Part shown: one piece after another, positions 8,221-17,326 of the stretch
Numbering within the stretch: position 1 is the first letter of the stretch
How the letters are laid out: each line of letters starts with the position of its first letter
Assembly: GCA_017554445.1 (NCBI GenBank)
Contig: JAFZIJ010000157.1
Location: forward strand, 1 to 64,000
Length of the DNA: 64,000 nucleotides
Reading direction: 5' to 3'
Source of the DNA: Victivallales bacterium
GTDB taxonomy: Bacteria > Verrucomicrobiota > Lentisphaeria > Oligosphaerales > Oligosphaeraceae
Notes under the pieces: generated by a model
Databases searched by the model: none
Told to the model about the DNA's origin: nothing
Seen by the model: the letters and a program-made list of their open reading frames with translations, nothing else
Position numbers and translations under genes: made by a program

Positions 8221-8281
8221 CAAACTGGAGCGTGTCCAGCTTGCAACTATGGGAGACCGAGGCGAATTGGAACAATTCGCC
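8221..8281. other. Two adjacent hairpins between divergent operons
   Basis: CTGGA (8225-8229) pairs with TCCAG (8235-8239), extended by CAA/TTG across one mismatch. Next to it GGCGAATTG (8261-8269) pairs perfectly with CAATTCGCC (8273-8281) around a 3-base loop. The pair lies in the 245-base gap between the pilT-like gene and the forward clpX-like operon, and could be operators or the folded core of a leader or small RNA. Nothing else in 8176-8420 is recognisable. Confidence 0.5.
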
Positions 8282-8420
8282 TTCTGTCGAGTCATAAAAT
8301 TTAGCGTAAAGAGTCCAAAACGGCAAATCTGTAAACGTTGATTTTCGAGACAGTCGTGGATTGGCTATCAAAAAAACAGAGCCGTTGTGGCTGAAAACAT
8401 CATAGCGGATTAAACAAAAC

Positions 8421-9116
8421 ATGCCATCATACAATGAAATATGGTATGCGGCGCGGACGACGCAAATCGTCTATATGCCGCGAAAGCTGTTGGAGACGTT
8501 CGGCGAGACGCGCGTCACCTACAACGTCGTGTCAAGCATGGAAGACGATGACAGCCATGTGCGTCTGCGCACGGGGCTTGTGAAATCCGCGCGGCCGCTT
8601 GTGCTGACGCCGCACTATTTCCGCCAGCAGATGCTGGAGAATTTCGGCGACGAGGCGCAGAGCTATTTCGACCACATCTTGAGCCGACAGGACAATCTGC
8701 GGATCCTTCAATATGGCCTGTGTTTCATGAAGCAGGAATACAGCGAAGAGGTCGTGGGGGGTACGGTGGAGGATGTGGCGGATCAGCTGGCCCGCGCGGC
8801 GCAGGATGATTTGAACGACGTTCGCGGCGTCATGATCGGACTGGACCGCTATTGGGAGGTGTCGCTGATGACGTTTATTAACGCGTTGGTCAAGCAATCG
8901 GTGCCTGGCAATGCGCGGGATATGGCTCGCGACGGCCTGTTGGGGCTGGATCGCGGCATTCCCGTCGCCGTGCGGATGGAAATCGATGCGGATTTCGACA
9001 ATTGCAACACGCTGTCGAAGGCGGAGGATCTTGGGCGGAAGCTTCGTGATTATGGATTGTTCGAGCAGTACGAAGATCGTTTCTACGCGCTCTACATGCA
9101 GTTAAAAGGGAAATAA
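8421..9116 (+). CDS. Conserved-looking protein of unknown function upstream of ClpX-like gene
   Basis: A 231-residue soluble protein starting [21 protein letters not shown] do not recognise the family. It has no signal peptide, no membrane segment and no obvious catalytic motif. The composition is mixed acidic and basic, with predicted helix in the second half ([20 protein letters not shown]). It ends 19 bases before the ClpX-like gene and is on the same strand, so it is probably cotranscribed and could be a substrate adaptor or partner of that unfoldase; this is inference from position only. Start ATG 8421 has no clear ribosome-binding sequence. Confidence 0.7.
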   Translation: MPSYNEIWYAARTTQIVYMPRKLLETFGETRVTYNVVSSMEDDDSHVRLRTGLVKSARPLVLTPHYFRQQMLENFGDEAQSYFDHILSRQDNLRILQYGLCFMKQEYSEEVVGGTVEDVADQLARAAQDDLNDVRGVMIGLDRYWEVSLMTFINALVKQSVPGNARDMARDGLLGLDRGIPVAVRMEIDADFDNCNTLSKAEDLGRKLRDYGLFEQYEDRFYALYMQLKGK

Positions 9117-9135
9117 TCATTTAGGAGATTGGGTA

Positions 9136-10782
9136 ATGACAGAAGACACGGGAAGAACTGAATCAGACGAACCGAAGAAAGAGAATGAACAGAAAGAGCA
9201 GCAGTCCAACGGCGGCAATCCGTTGGGAGCTAATTTCTTAAGCCAGCTGGAGGATATCGTGAAAGGGCTGGGCGGGCAGTTCGTGCGCATGGATATGCCT
9301 CGTGGGAACATGGGGGCGCAGGCAAGCGGTAAAAAGGCAACGCCGAAGAAGGACACGCATGAAGAGACGTTGAAGAAAATCCGCGATTTCTCCTTCAAGC
9401 CGAAGGAGATAAAGGATTATTTGGATCGCTTTGTCATCAGTCAGGACGAAGCGAAAAAAGTGCTGTCCGTGGCGATTTGCGACCATTACAACCATGTCCG
9501 TCGCTGTCTGGAAAAGCCCGAATTGGCGGAGCATGATTTCGCGAAGCACAACATCATGATGCTTGGGCCGACAGGTGTCGGCAAGACGTATTTGATGCGG
9601 TGCATTGCCAAATTGATCGGTGTCCCGTTCGTAAAAGCCGACGCGACAAAATTTTCCGAAACAGGCTATGTCGGCTACGACGTGGAGGACATCGTACGCG
9701 ATTTGGTAAAGGTCGCTGACGGCAATACGGAACTGGCCGAATACGGCATCGTGTATATTGATGAAATCGACAAAATCGCAGGAAAGGGCGACAGCACGAT
9801 GCAGCGCGACGTATCCGGCCGCGGTGTACAGGTCAATTTACTGAAACTGATGGAGGACACGGAAGTTAAGACAGTCGGGCAGAACGATATGCTGGGGCAG
9901 ATGCAGGCGATGATGTCGTTGCAGAGCAGTGGTTCTGTGCCGAAAATGTCCGTACGGACGAAACATATCCTGTTCATCGTCAGCGGCGCGTTCGCCAAAT
10001 TGCCCGAGCAGATTGGCCATCGTCTCGGCAGTGCACAGATTGGTTTTGGACACGGCGACAATCGTCCGGACATGCTGAAACCGACGGAACTTTTGGCGCA
10101 GGTGACGACGAAGGATCTGGTCGATTTCGGCTTCGAGCCGGAGTTTGTGGGGCGTCTTCCCGTGCGTGTCACGTTGGATGATTTGAGCGTGGCGGATTTG
10201 GAGCAGATTCTGACGCGGGCCGAAAACGGTGTGTTGACGCAGTATCAAGAAGATTTTGCAGGCTACGGCATTAATCTTGACGTTGACATGTCCGGTCTGC
10301 ATGAAATCGCCGTGAAGGCGTATGAAGAGAAAACAGGCGCGCGCGGTTTGATGACAGTGTTGGAGCGTCTTTTCCGTGAATTCAAATACGAACTGCCGTC
10401 GATGGGCGTGACAGAACTATCCGTTAATGAAGCATTTGTGCATGATCCGCAAGCCGCGTTGGCGCAACTGATAAACGATAGCCGCCATTTGGCGTTGAAG
10501 CAGCATTTGACGGAGGTCGATGAATTCGCGGAACGGTTTGGCAGGATGTACGGCATGACTGTCCGATTCACGGAAGAGGCTCGTGAGCGGATCTGTGAAT
10601 TGAGCAATATGGCTGGGAAGACTGTTCGCAGTTTCTGTGAAGAGCGGTTCAAAAATCTTCAGTTTGTATTGCCTCAAATAAGCCAGAAGACGGGGCAGGC
10701 AGAATTCGTGCTGAACACGGATATTGTGGACGAACCAGAGGCCGTGTTGACAAAGATGGTGACGGAAAGCCTTAAAAATTAA
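9136..10782 (+). CDS. ClpX-like AAA+ unfoldase, long variant
   Basis: A 548-residue AAA+ ATPase clearly related to ClpX: Walker A GPTGVGKT (about residues 143-150), the [17 protein letters not shown] segment with the pore-loop region, Walker [14 protein letters not shown], a [18 protein letters not shown] stretch and arginine-finger/sensor region ([16 protein letters not shown]). An IGF triplet (AQIGFG) matches the ClpP-docking loop of ClpX. It lacks the N-terminal four-cysteine zinc domain. It has about 120 extra residues at the C-terminus that resemble a second, diverged copy of the AAA+ lid domain. A good AGGAG site lies 8 bases before ATG 9136. It may be the ClpX of this organism or a paralogue; ClpP is not in the window. 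Confidence 0.85.
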   Translation: MTEDTGRTESDEPKKENEQKEQQSNGGNPLGANFLSQLEDIVKGLGGQFVRMDMPRGNMGAQASGKKATPKKDTHEETLKKIRDFSFKPKEIKDYLDRFVISQDEAKKVLSVAICDHYNHVRRCLEKPELAEHDFAKHNIMMLGPTGVGKTYLMRCIAKLIGVPFVKADATKFSETGYVGYDVEDIVRDLVKVADGNTELAEYGIVYIDEIDKIAGKGDSTMQRDVSGRGVQVNLLKLMEDTEVKTVGQNDMLGQMQAMMSLQSSGSVPKMSVRTKHILFIVSGAFAKLPEQIGHRLGSAQIGFGHGDNRPDMLKPTELLAQVTTKDLVDFGFEPEFVGRLPVRVTLDDLSVADLEQILTRAENGVLTQYQEDFAGYGINLDVDMSGLHEIAVKAYEEKTGARGLMTVLERLFREFKYELPSMGVTELSVNEAFVHDPQAALAQLINDSRHLALKQHLTEVDEFAERFGRMYGMTVRFTEEARERICELSNMAGKTVRSFCEERFKNLQFVLPQISQKTGQAEFVLNTDIVDEPEAVLTKMVTESLKN

Positions 10783-10795
10783 GACGGATAAAAAA

Positions 10796-12799
10796 ATGGA
10801 AAAGTACAAAGATTGCTACGCGTCGTGGACAGAAAATACGATTGTCATTGGTAACCAATTGATAGAACGGCGTTTCCAATGGTGTGCCCAAGGGCTGGTC
10901 TGCACGGCGACAGTCGATAAGGCTTCCGCAAAAGAATGGCAGGGAGAAGAACCACCTGCCGTCACGACAGATGTGACGATTGAATGCGCTGTTTCAGAAA
11001 ATGACGGCCTTTCTGCGAAACATCTGTTGCTGACGGCGACGGAACGGCAGGGCGGCGGCGTCATCGAGACGAAACTTGGCGTGTATCCGATGCTGCCGTT
11101 TATTATTCTCGAACGGCGTTGCAAAGGGTTGAAACCGTCTGCGGCGAAACGAGTTGAAGAGACAGGCGGAACAGGCAATGAAAACGCCGTGGCGAAGAAT
11201 GTCGTCGAAGCCGCCACATTGGATCGTATTGACAACGTCCCGCTGAATGTGCGCCATTTGAAATTGAAAGCCATTAAGCTCTTCGACCGCACGGACTTGA
11301 ACGATTGTCTGGCCACAGAGGAGAAGTTCCATCTCTATCCGGGATGTAGCTTCTCCGCGCGTGGCAATGTTTTTCTTTTTGATAACTATGTGAAAGGGAA
11401 TGGGTTGCTCGTCGTGAAGGATTCGCCGACGCATTTATATCAGCTGTTGGAGAATGACGACAGCCTGCGCGTCAGGGGAACGCGAAATGCGGACATCGTC
11501 GGAGCAGGGCTGCATGGCGACATCGACGCGGGCGAATGGTGTCAGCTCTACGGCACGACGGTCGGCGTCGGCGATTCGGACAAGTTGTTGTCGGAATATC
11601 GGAAACTCTATGCCGCCCAATATATTGCGTCTGGTTTCAAGGAGCCGTTCATCATGTCGAATACATGGGGCGATCGCAGTCAGGACTCACGTGTTTGCGA
11701 AGAATTCATGCTGAAGGAAATTGAAGCGGGAGCCAAGCTGGGCGTCGATATCATTCAGATTGACGACGGCTGGCAGAAAGGCGTGACCATCAATTCAAAA
11801 GTCAAAAAAAGTGACATTTGGGAAGGCTATTATGCGGCGGATCCGGACTTCTGGACGGTCAATCCAATGCGTTTCCCGAACGGTTTGAAGCCGCTTGTCA
11901 AGAAAGCCGCCGAGCATGGGATTCGTTTCGGATTGTGGTTCGCTCCGGATTCCTCCCATGAGTTCGCAAATTGGCGGCGCGACGTTGAAACCGTCCTGAA
12001 TCTGCATCGAATGTATGGCATTTCCAGCTTTAAGTTAGACAGCGTCAATCTGTTAAGCAAGAAGGCGGAGACGAATTATCTGAACTTCCTGACAGTGGTC
12101 GAACGCGAATCACGCAACCGCATTGCGTTGAATCTCGACTGCACGGCGCAGAACCGCCAAGGCTATGTGATGTGGAAGCAGTTCGGTACACTTTTTGTGG
12201 AGAACCGCTATACGGATTGGTGCAACTACTTCCCGCACAATACATTGAAAAATCTCTGGATGCTCAGTCAATTTATCCCGCCGCGCAAATTCCAGTTCGA
12301 GCTGCTGAACAACAGCCGTAATGACGAAAAATATGGCGACGATCCGCTACGGCCTGCCATGTATGACATCACATACGAATTCGCTTCCGTGATGGTCGCT
12401 AATCCGTTGGTGTGGATGGAAATGTCCAATTTGACAGACAAGCTAATTGCTTCATTGCAAAAACTTATATCTGTTTATCGTGACGTTCGGAAGGATTTCT
12501 TCGATGCGGAAATTTATCCAATCGGTGAACAGCCCGATGGTTGTTCCCACACGGGATTCCAAATTGTCGTTGACGGCAAAAAAGGCTATCTGCTGCTTTT
12601 CAAGGAGATTGATGCCATCGCTAAGCATGTTTACAGGTTGCCTGCTCCGTTGTCGAAAAAGACCTGTATCACGCTGCTGGCCACGAATGCCGCAAAGTCC
12701 GCTCCTAAACTTTCACTTGTAGATGATGTTATGGTGGGGCTTGCGTTGTGGGAATGCAAGCGTGACCGCACATTCGCGCTCTACCAATATGAAAGTTAG
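10796..12799 (+). CDS. Alpha-galactosidase-like glycoside hydrolase (GH36 type)
   Basis: A 667-residue enzyme with an N-terminal beta-sandwich region and a central TIM barrel of the melibiase (GH36/clan GH-D) type. Diagnostic segments are NTWGD, GVDIIQIDDGWQKG, FGLWFAPD and ISSFKLDSVN, in which D415 fits the catalytic nucleophile of the K-x-D motif. The acid/base is probably the Asp of NRYTDW. No signal peptide is seen, so it should act in the cytoplasm on imported alpha-galactosides such as melibiose or raffinose-type sugars. Substrate is inferred from the family. It follows the ClpX-like gene by 13 bases. The stop codon TAG is part of the first 7-bp repeat of the array that follows. Confidence 0.85.
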   Translation: MEKYKDCYASWTENTIVIGNQLIERRFQWCAQGLVCTATVDKASAKEWQGEEPPAVTTDVTIECAVSENDGLSAKHLLLTATERQGGGVIETKLGVYPMLPFIILERRCKGLKPSAAKRVEETGGTGNENAVAKNVVEAATLDRIDNVPLNVRHLKLKAIKLFDRTDLNDCLATEEKFHLYPGCSFSARGNVFLFDNYVKGNGLLVVKDSPTHLYQLLENDDSLRVRGTRNADIVGAGLHGDIDAGEWCQLYGTTVGVGDSDKLLSEYRKLYAAQYIASGFKEPFIMSNTWGDRSQDSRVCEEFMLKEIEAGAKLGVDIIQIDDGWQKGVTINSKVKKSDIWEGYYAADPDFWTVNPMRFPNGLKPLVKKAAEHGIRFGLWFAPDSSHEFANWRRDVETVLNLHRMYGISSFKLDSVNLLSKKAETNYLNFLTVVERESRNRIALNLDCTAQNRQGYVMWKQFGTLFVENRYTDWCNYFPHNTLKNLWMLSQFIPPRKFQFELLNNSRNDEKYGDDPLRPAMYDITYEFASVMVANPLVWMEMSNLTDKLIASLQKLISVYRDVRKDFFDAEIYPIGEQPDGCSHTGFQIVVDGKKGYLLLFKEIDAIAKHVYRLPAPLSKKTCITLLATNAAKSAPKLSLVDDVMVGLALWECKRDRTFALYQYES

Positions 12800-12889
12800 T
12801 GGTTAGTGGTTAGTGGTTAGTGGTTAGTGGTTAGTGGTTAGTGGTGGGAGGGCTGCGCTCCTGCGCGGCCGATGGTTAGTGGTTAGTGG
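12796..12889. repeat. TTAGTGG 7-bp array with inserted hairpin
   Basis: Seven perfect TTAGTGG units (12796-12844) begin within the alpha-galactosidase stop codon. A hairpin follows (GGC-T-GCGC 12851-12858, loop TCCT, GCGC-G-GCC 12863-12870), then two more TTAGTGG units (12876-12889). From 12973 to 13002 three 10-bp units of the CACGAATG type occur, and an imperfect inverted repeat (TTCACCATGAA near 13001, TTCCATGGTGAA near 13058) spans the rest. I see no gene between 12800 and 13216. Confidence 0.88.
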
Positions 12890-13216
12890 CGGCAGTAGGA
12901 TTACGCAGCGTAGAGATTTCTTTGCTAATAAATCTGGAGCGGTCAAGCCGCAGCCAAATCATTGATTATCAACCACGAATGAACACGAATGCACACGAAT
13001 TTCACCATGAAACGAACAAAAATGCCTCGCCGCCGGGCCGACGACAGTACGAAGGATTCCATGGTGAAACGAAACGTTGATCACGGATGATGCGAACGGC
13101 TCCGGCGGCTGCGGCGGTTGTTCAATGGACACAAATGTCAGTGAAGAGCCAACCTGATTTATAAAAGGCGTCTAGGGAAAAGACGTCATGAAAATTCTTC
13201 GTGAAAAAACAAGAAA

Positions 13217-14098
13217 ATGAACAATAGTAGTACGAAAATGGATAATAGTAGTACGGATTCCATGGCGACAATACGGGACGCTTTTTGGATCTGGGGGCAT
13301 GACGCTGGGTGCCACCATGATCCGAGATTCCATTGGAACATCCCTGGCGAGAACAAGTTAGGACCATGGGAAGGGGCATGCGCCTTGGATCATATTCCGA
13401 ACTGCTGCCGTGTCGTTTTTGCAGGGAAGCCCGAACCGCCGTTCGACGAAGAAACGGAGAAGCTGAAAGGTTTTTCGCAGGTCGTCTGGTCGATTGTCGG
13501 CGATTCTGCTTCAACGCGCAATAATGACGGCGGCGACGATTTGGCTGAAGTCCTGCGCATCGCCGCCAAATATCCGAATGTGACGGGCGGTATCGTCGAT
13601 GACTTCTTCCGTCCGAAAACGCGAGATGCCCGCATGTCTCCTGACGCTTTTCGGCAAGCTGCCGAACGGATGCATCATGCTCTGCGTCCGCTGAAGTTAT
13701 GGTTGGTTTATTATGCGGCTTTGTTCGATATTGATTATTCCGCCTGGCTGGATAGCGCGGATGTCGTCACATTCTGGAATTGGAACAGCCGCGAACTGAC
13801 CGATGCCGAAAAGAATTTGGAGCGCGTCATCGCCTTAACGCCGTCAAAGGAGCATCTTGCGGGATGCTATCTGTACAATTACGGAGATTCACGGCCATTG
13901 ACGCGTGAGGAAATGGAATTCCAATTGGAAATCTACTATCGTTTTCTGAAGGAAGGCTGCATACAGGGCGTCATTGCCTGCGCGAATACAGTCGCGGACG
14001 TTGATTTAGAGGCGGTTGACTGCTTCAAAAACTGGCTGAAAGAGCATGGTGATGAGCGATTGGGCTTTAATATAAATGGAAAATATTTTAATACATAA
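13217..14098 (+). CDS. Protein of unknown function, possibly a TIM-barrel enzyme
   Basis: About 293 residues from ATG 13217, or 278 from ATG 13262 (MATIRDAFWIWGH). The latter is attractive because the first 15 codons come from a direct repeat (AATAGTAGTACG twice). I do not recognise a named family. The pattern of short hydrophobic strands followed by helices (IVDDFFRP, LWLVYYAALFDIDYSAWLDSADVVTFW, HLAGCYLYNYGDSRP, GVIACANTVADVDLEA) suggests a (beta/alpha) barrel like those of glycoside hydrolases. Acidic pairs DD and D/E at strand ends could be catalytic. No signal peptide. It may belong with the alpha-galactosidase upstream. GC content is like the core genome, unlike the gene that follows. 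Confidence 0.65.
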   Translation: MNNSSTKMDNSSTDSMATIRDAFWIWGHDAGCHHDPRFHWNIPGENKLGPWEGACALDHIPNCCRVVFAGKPEPPFDEETEKLKGFSQVVWSIVGDSASTRNNDGGDDLAEVLRIAAKYPNVTGGIVDDFFRPKTRDARMSPDAFRQAAERMHHALRPLKLWLVYYAALFDIDYSAWLDSADVVTFWNWNSRELTDAEKNLERVIALTPSKEHLAGCYLYNYGDSRPLTREEMEFQLEIYYRFLKEGCIQGVIACANTVADVDLEAVDCFKNWLKEHGDERLGFNINGKYFNT

Positions 14099-14157
14099 AA
14101 CATATTTTTGAGGATATATGAATAGAATTAATTTAACATATCGAGAAAGGAGAAATT

Positions 14158-15171
14158 ATGAACTGGCAAGAAAAAATAAATGAGATCAGAATATTAAAAT
14201 TAAATATATATGATAAATTACCAAAAAATGAATTGTTCTTTACTACAGAAGAATTATCTGATGCATTAAAAAATGGCTTGATAGGTTTCTCGTTGGCGGG
14301 AATGCCATTACGGACACGTTCCAAAATTTTTAAGACTAAAGTATGTGAAGTACTTGGCTATATAGTACCTAAAAGTTTCATAAAATGTCAGCCGCGCTTT
14401 GTAAATCAAAATTTTGATACATATGTCCAAAAGAATTATAATCTACAAATATGGAATGAAGAAATAGATCCTAAACGAAGATATGTTATAGTCAAGTTAA
14501 ATGAAGATGATATAATAAATGCAGTCAAAGTAATTACAGGAGAAGAGTTAGTTAAATTGGATAAAACTGGTACATTAACACATAAATATCAAGCAAGAAT
14601 AGAAAGAAAAATAGATGGGATAGAAATTTTTTCTGAAAAAGATTCTATAAATATATTACCACATAAACACTGTCTTGCTTATATTTCGCCTTTAGCCATG
14701 CCAAATAAATATAGTGTTCTATCATTAACAGAAATTGCAGGAAAATTACCAGAATTATTACAGCATAGATTTAGTTTTTTAGGAGCTACTCAAGAACGTA
14801 AAAGAGGGGGACATATACATGTTATGCTTTGTAAAGTTTTAGGCTATACATCTAGTGAAGACGATGGGCAATTTCCAGATATAAAAAATCAATTAATTGA
14901 AGTTAAATTACAAACATCACCGACAATTGATTTAGGGCAATATTCTCCGTCTGATGAATCTCCAACAGAAATAGTATATGAAGGAAAACGAGTTCGTCAT
15001 TGTGATGTAAGATATGTTGTTTTTTCTGCAAAAATAGAAAATGACGTAGCAACTATAACTGGGATAGCCCTAGGGAATGGTTTTGATTTTTATACACGTT
15101 TTCCACAGTTTGGTGGAAAAGTAGTAAATAAAAAAATCCAAATTCCTTTGCCGTTTGATTTTTTTGATTGA
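14158..15171 (+). CDS. Type II restriction endonuclease-like protein
   Basis: A 337-residue protein with a PD-(D/E)xK nuclease core visible late in the sequence: PDI followed six residues later by EVKLQ (about residues 240-252), then TSPTIDLG. The C-terminal part (RHCDVRYVVF, RFPQFGGKV) resembles a family of stand-alone restriction enzymes paired with adenine methyltransferases. It should cut unmethylated foreign DNA; the recognition site cannot be told. A strong AAAGGAG site lies 5 bases before ATG 14158. It converges on an N6-adenine methyltransferase gene 100 bases downstream. The gene is very AT-rich compared with its neighbours, indicating horizontal transfer. Confidence 0.72.
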   Translation: MNWQEKINEIRILKLNIYDKLPKNELFFTTEELSDALKNGLIGFSLAGMPLRTRSKIFKTKVCEVLGYIVPKSFIKCQPRFVNQNFDTYVQKNYNLQIWNEEIDPKRRYVIVKLNEDDIINAVKVITGEELVKLDKTGTLTHKYQARIERKIDGIEIFSEKDSINILPHKHCLAYISPLAMPNKYSVLSLTEIAGKLPELLQHRFSFLGATQERKRGGHIHVMLCKVLGYTSSEDDGQFPDIKNQLIEVKLQTSPTIDLGQYSPSDESPTEIVYEGKRVRHCDVRYVVFSAKIENDVATITGIALGNGFDFYTRFPQFGGKVVNKKIQIPLPFDFFD

Positions 15172-15273
15172 TTTTTGCTTGAATTTTTATATAAACTTAT
15201 TAAAACTCAGGATTAATCATGTATAATCATTTCATTTAGAAGGTTATTAATAATTCGAAACTAAGAAAACATG

Positions 15274-16950
15274 TTATAAATTTATACCAAATGCTTGATT
15301 AACATGATAATCTATTCGATTCTTTTTTTCAAGCGTTATTCCATTTTTAAAAATATCTTGGCTTTCATATATTATCTTATTTGATATTTCTGTGTTATAT
15401 TGAGGAATTGGGAAATTTTCAACATACTGTGATATAAAACGACGTTTATTTGAATATAGTTTATTATTAAAACAACAATCATAATATTTTTCTATAAATG
15501 ATGAATTGGCAATAGCCAGAATAAGCCATATAATATCTTTGGGGAAGTAAATAGAATCCAAAATCATCCAATAGCAATCACCATTAATAACAGAAGTACC
15601 TTGTTCTAACCAAAAAGTTGGATGTTCTGATATATCTCGAAATACTATTTTTTCTTGTGACCAAAGTTCAGCTTTTTGAGGCACCCATATCTCATACCAT
15701 TTCCTTCCTGCATCTTTGAGATATTTCCTTTTTTCTAGTTGTTCTCTATGAAATGATAAATATTTACGAGATATTGGAAAGTTATCAATATTATATACTC
15801 CGCGTTCACCATTAATATAATAATGAGGATATAAAATTTTTGTAGTTATATCTGTTGTCCGTCTATATTGCTCAGCAACATTATGATTTATTAATGGAAG
15901 AAGTAACTCTGGTTCACAACCTGTTTCTTGCATCCAATTATCATGTATGAATACATTATCTGCTGTTGTTTTTACTCCAACTCTTACTTTCCCAACATCT
16001 TTAAAGCAATAATATGTATTATTTTTTACTAGATTTAACCAATTTTGAGTCTCTGTATTTTGCATTGTCCAAGGAGAGCTTGATGTTGAAAAGTTCAAAA
16101 AACCTCTGCTTGACAAATAATATGTTCCTGATGAATCTTGTAATATTCCTTCTTTTTCAATTCCATCTATTGGATCAGTCACATGAATAATATCATTGTT
16201 AAAAGAAGATGTATTATATATTTTGTAAATTGAAGAAAAATTTGTTAGTTGTCTTTTTTTCTTCTTTGAAAAGATAGAAACAAGTGGTAAAACTGAAGCT
16301 TTAAATAGAGAAGTATCTCCAAAATCCCATAAATCAAAAAATGAAAATGATGAATTAAGTCTTTTTCTGAAGTCTTTACATCCTTCAATAGAAAGAAAGC
16401 GATTTGATGTGATAAAGCCAGCAATACTATTTTCATTCATATTATTTTCTATTGCTAGCATAAATGCTTGGTATAAATCAAGACGTCCTTTTAATCCCCA
16501 TTTCTTGGCTAGTTTTTGGGATTTATCAGCACCTAAAACTTGAGTACGCACATATGGAGGATTGGCAATTATATAATCAAATGATGTATCTTTTTTTACG
16601 TGCGAAAAAAGATCATTATTATCAGTAATTTCATCTAAATAATCTTTATTATACAAAAAAAGATTTATATTGGGGAACAAAGAAAGAATTCGTTTTTCTG
16701 CTAAAATTAAACTATCAGAATTTATATCAAATCCAACTACAGTAATTTCGATGTTATGATTGTTATATATTTGCGAAAGAATTGCAATAATAAGTTCTCC
16801 ATCTCCAATAGCGGGATCAAGTATTCTTATTTTCTTACAATCTATAGAAATAGGATGAAGAGAAATCATTTTATAGGCTACAAAATTGGCTAATTTTGTT
16901 GGAGTAAAATGAATTCCTTCTTTTTTTTGTTTGTTAATTTTTTCTTGCAT
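15274..16950 (-). CDS. Type II N6-adenine DNA methyltransferase
   Basis: About 558 residues. The SAM-binding region begins GIHFTPTKLANFVAYKM and RILDPAIGDGELIIAIL (motif I). The catalytic motif IV is IIANPPYVRTQVLG (NPPY), which marks an N6-adenine methyltransferase. The C-terminal ~250 residues form a target-recognition domain with the Eco57I/TaqI-type layout. It protects host DNA from the restriction enzyme encoded convergently next to it. I chose ATG 16950 because the upstream TTG (17016) adds a leader unlike the family and the sequence from MQEKINKQKKEG is the usual N-terminus. It is very AT-rich, like its partner, so the pair was probably acquired together. No ribosome-binding sequence is obvious. 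Confidence 0.88.
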   Translation of the reverse strand: MQEKINKQKKEGIHFTPTKLANFVAYKMISLHPISIDCKKIRILDPAIGDGELIIAILSQIYNNHNIEITVVGFDINSDSLILAEKRILSLFPNINLFLYNKDYLDEITDNNDLFSHVKKDTSFDYIIANPPYVRTQVLGADKSQKLAKKWGLKGRLDLYQAFMLAIENNMNENSIAGFITSNRFLSIEGCKDFRKRLNSSFSFFDLWDFGDTSLFKASVLPLVSIFSKKKKRQLTNFSSIYKIYNTSSFNNDIIHVTDPIDGIEKEGILQDSSGTYYLSSRGFLNFSTSSSPWTMQNTETQNWLNLVKNNTYYCFKDVGKVRVGVKTTADNVFIHDNWMQETGCEPELLLPLINHNVAEQYRRTTDITTKILYPHYYINGERGVYNIDNFPISRKYLSFHREQLEKRKYLKDAGRKWYEIWVPQKAELWSQEKIVFRDISEHPTFWLEQGTSVINGDCYWMILDSIYFPKDIIWLILAIANSSFIEKYYDCCFNNKLYSNKRRFISQYVENFPIPQYNTEISNKIIYESQDIFKNGITLEKKNRIDYHVNQAFGINL

Positions 16951-17062
16951 TTTATAATAAAAAGTAGTTAAGAAAAGATTCTTTAAATAATATAATTCAA
17001 AATTTAATGTTTTCAAAGCATTAGTCCTAAATTTTCTGTTCCATTAGATAAGGGCATAAATG

Positions 17063-17275
17063 TTAACCACGCAGAAACAGATTTGAAGGACTATTGACAA
17101 AAAAATATATCTGAATTAGACATGAATTAAAATTCAACGATACCTGATTATAAAAAATACTTCCTTCCCTCTTGATTTCATTATCACGATAATCATCATA
17201 AGTAAACATTTCTTCAATCTCCTTGGTCTTGATTCCAAAATCCGTTTTCAGGATTTCCATCCTTTGGGCTCATGA
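17063..17275 (-). pseudogene. Partial copy of the 3' part of the adjacent Rpn-type gene
   Basis: Reading the reverse strand from ATG 17260, the first ~21 codons (ILKTDFGIKTKEIEEMFTYD) are nearly identical to the region just before the charged tail of the full-length gene at 17327-18331. At the DNA level 17186-17262 matches 17531-17607 with one or two differences. After this the sequence diverges into an unrelated AT-rich tail and stops at 17063. It is therefore a fragment left by duplication or recombination. It could still be translated as a 65-residue protein, but the start has only a poorly spaced AAAGG in front. Confidence 0.75.
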
Positions 17276-17326
17276 CAGAAAAAAGAGAAAGCAAATGTAT
17301 GGGAGAGCTACAGACGTCCTGCAACG

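Noticed and set aside
12886..13080. Short forward open frame after the TTAGTGG repeats
   Set aside because: Low-complexity sequence with repeats, no ribosome-binding site and no similarity to a family.
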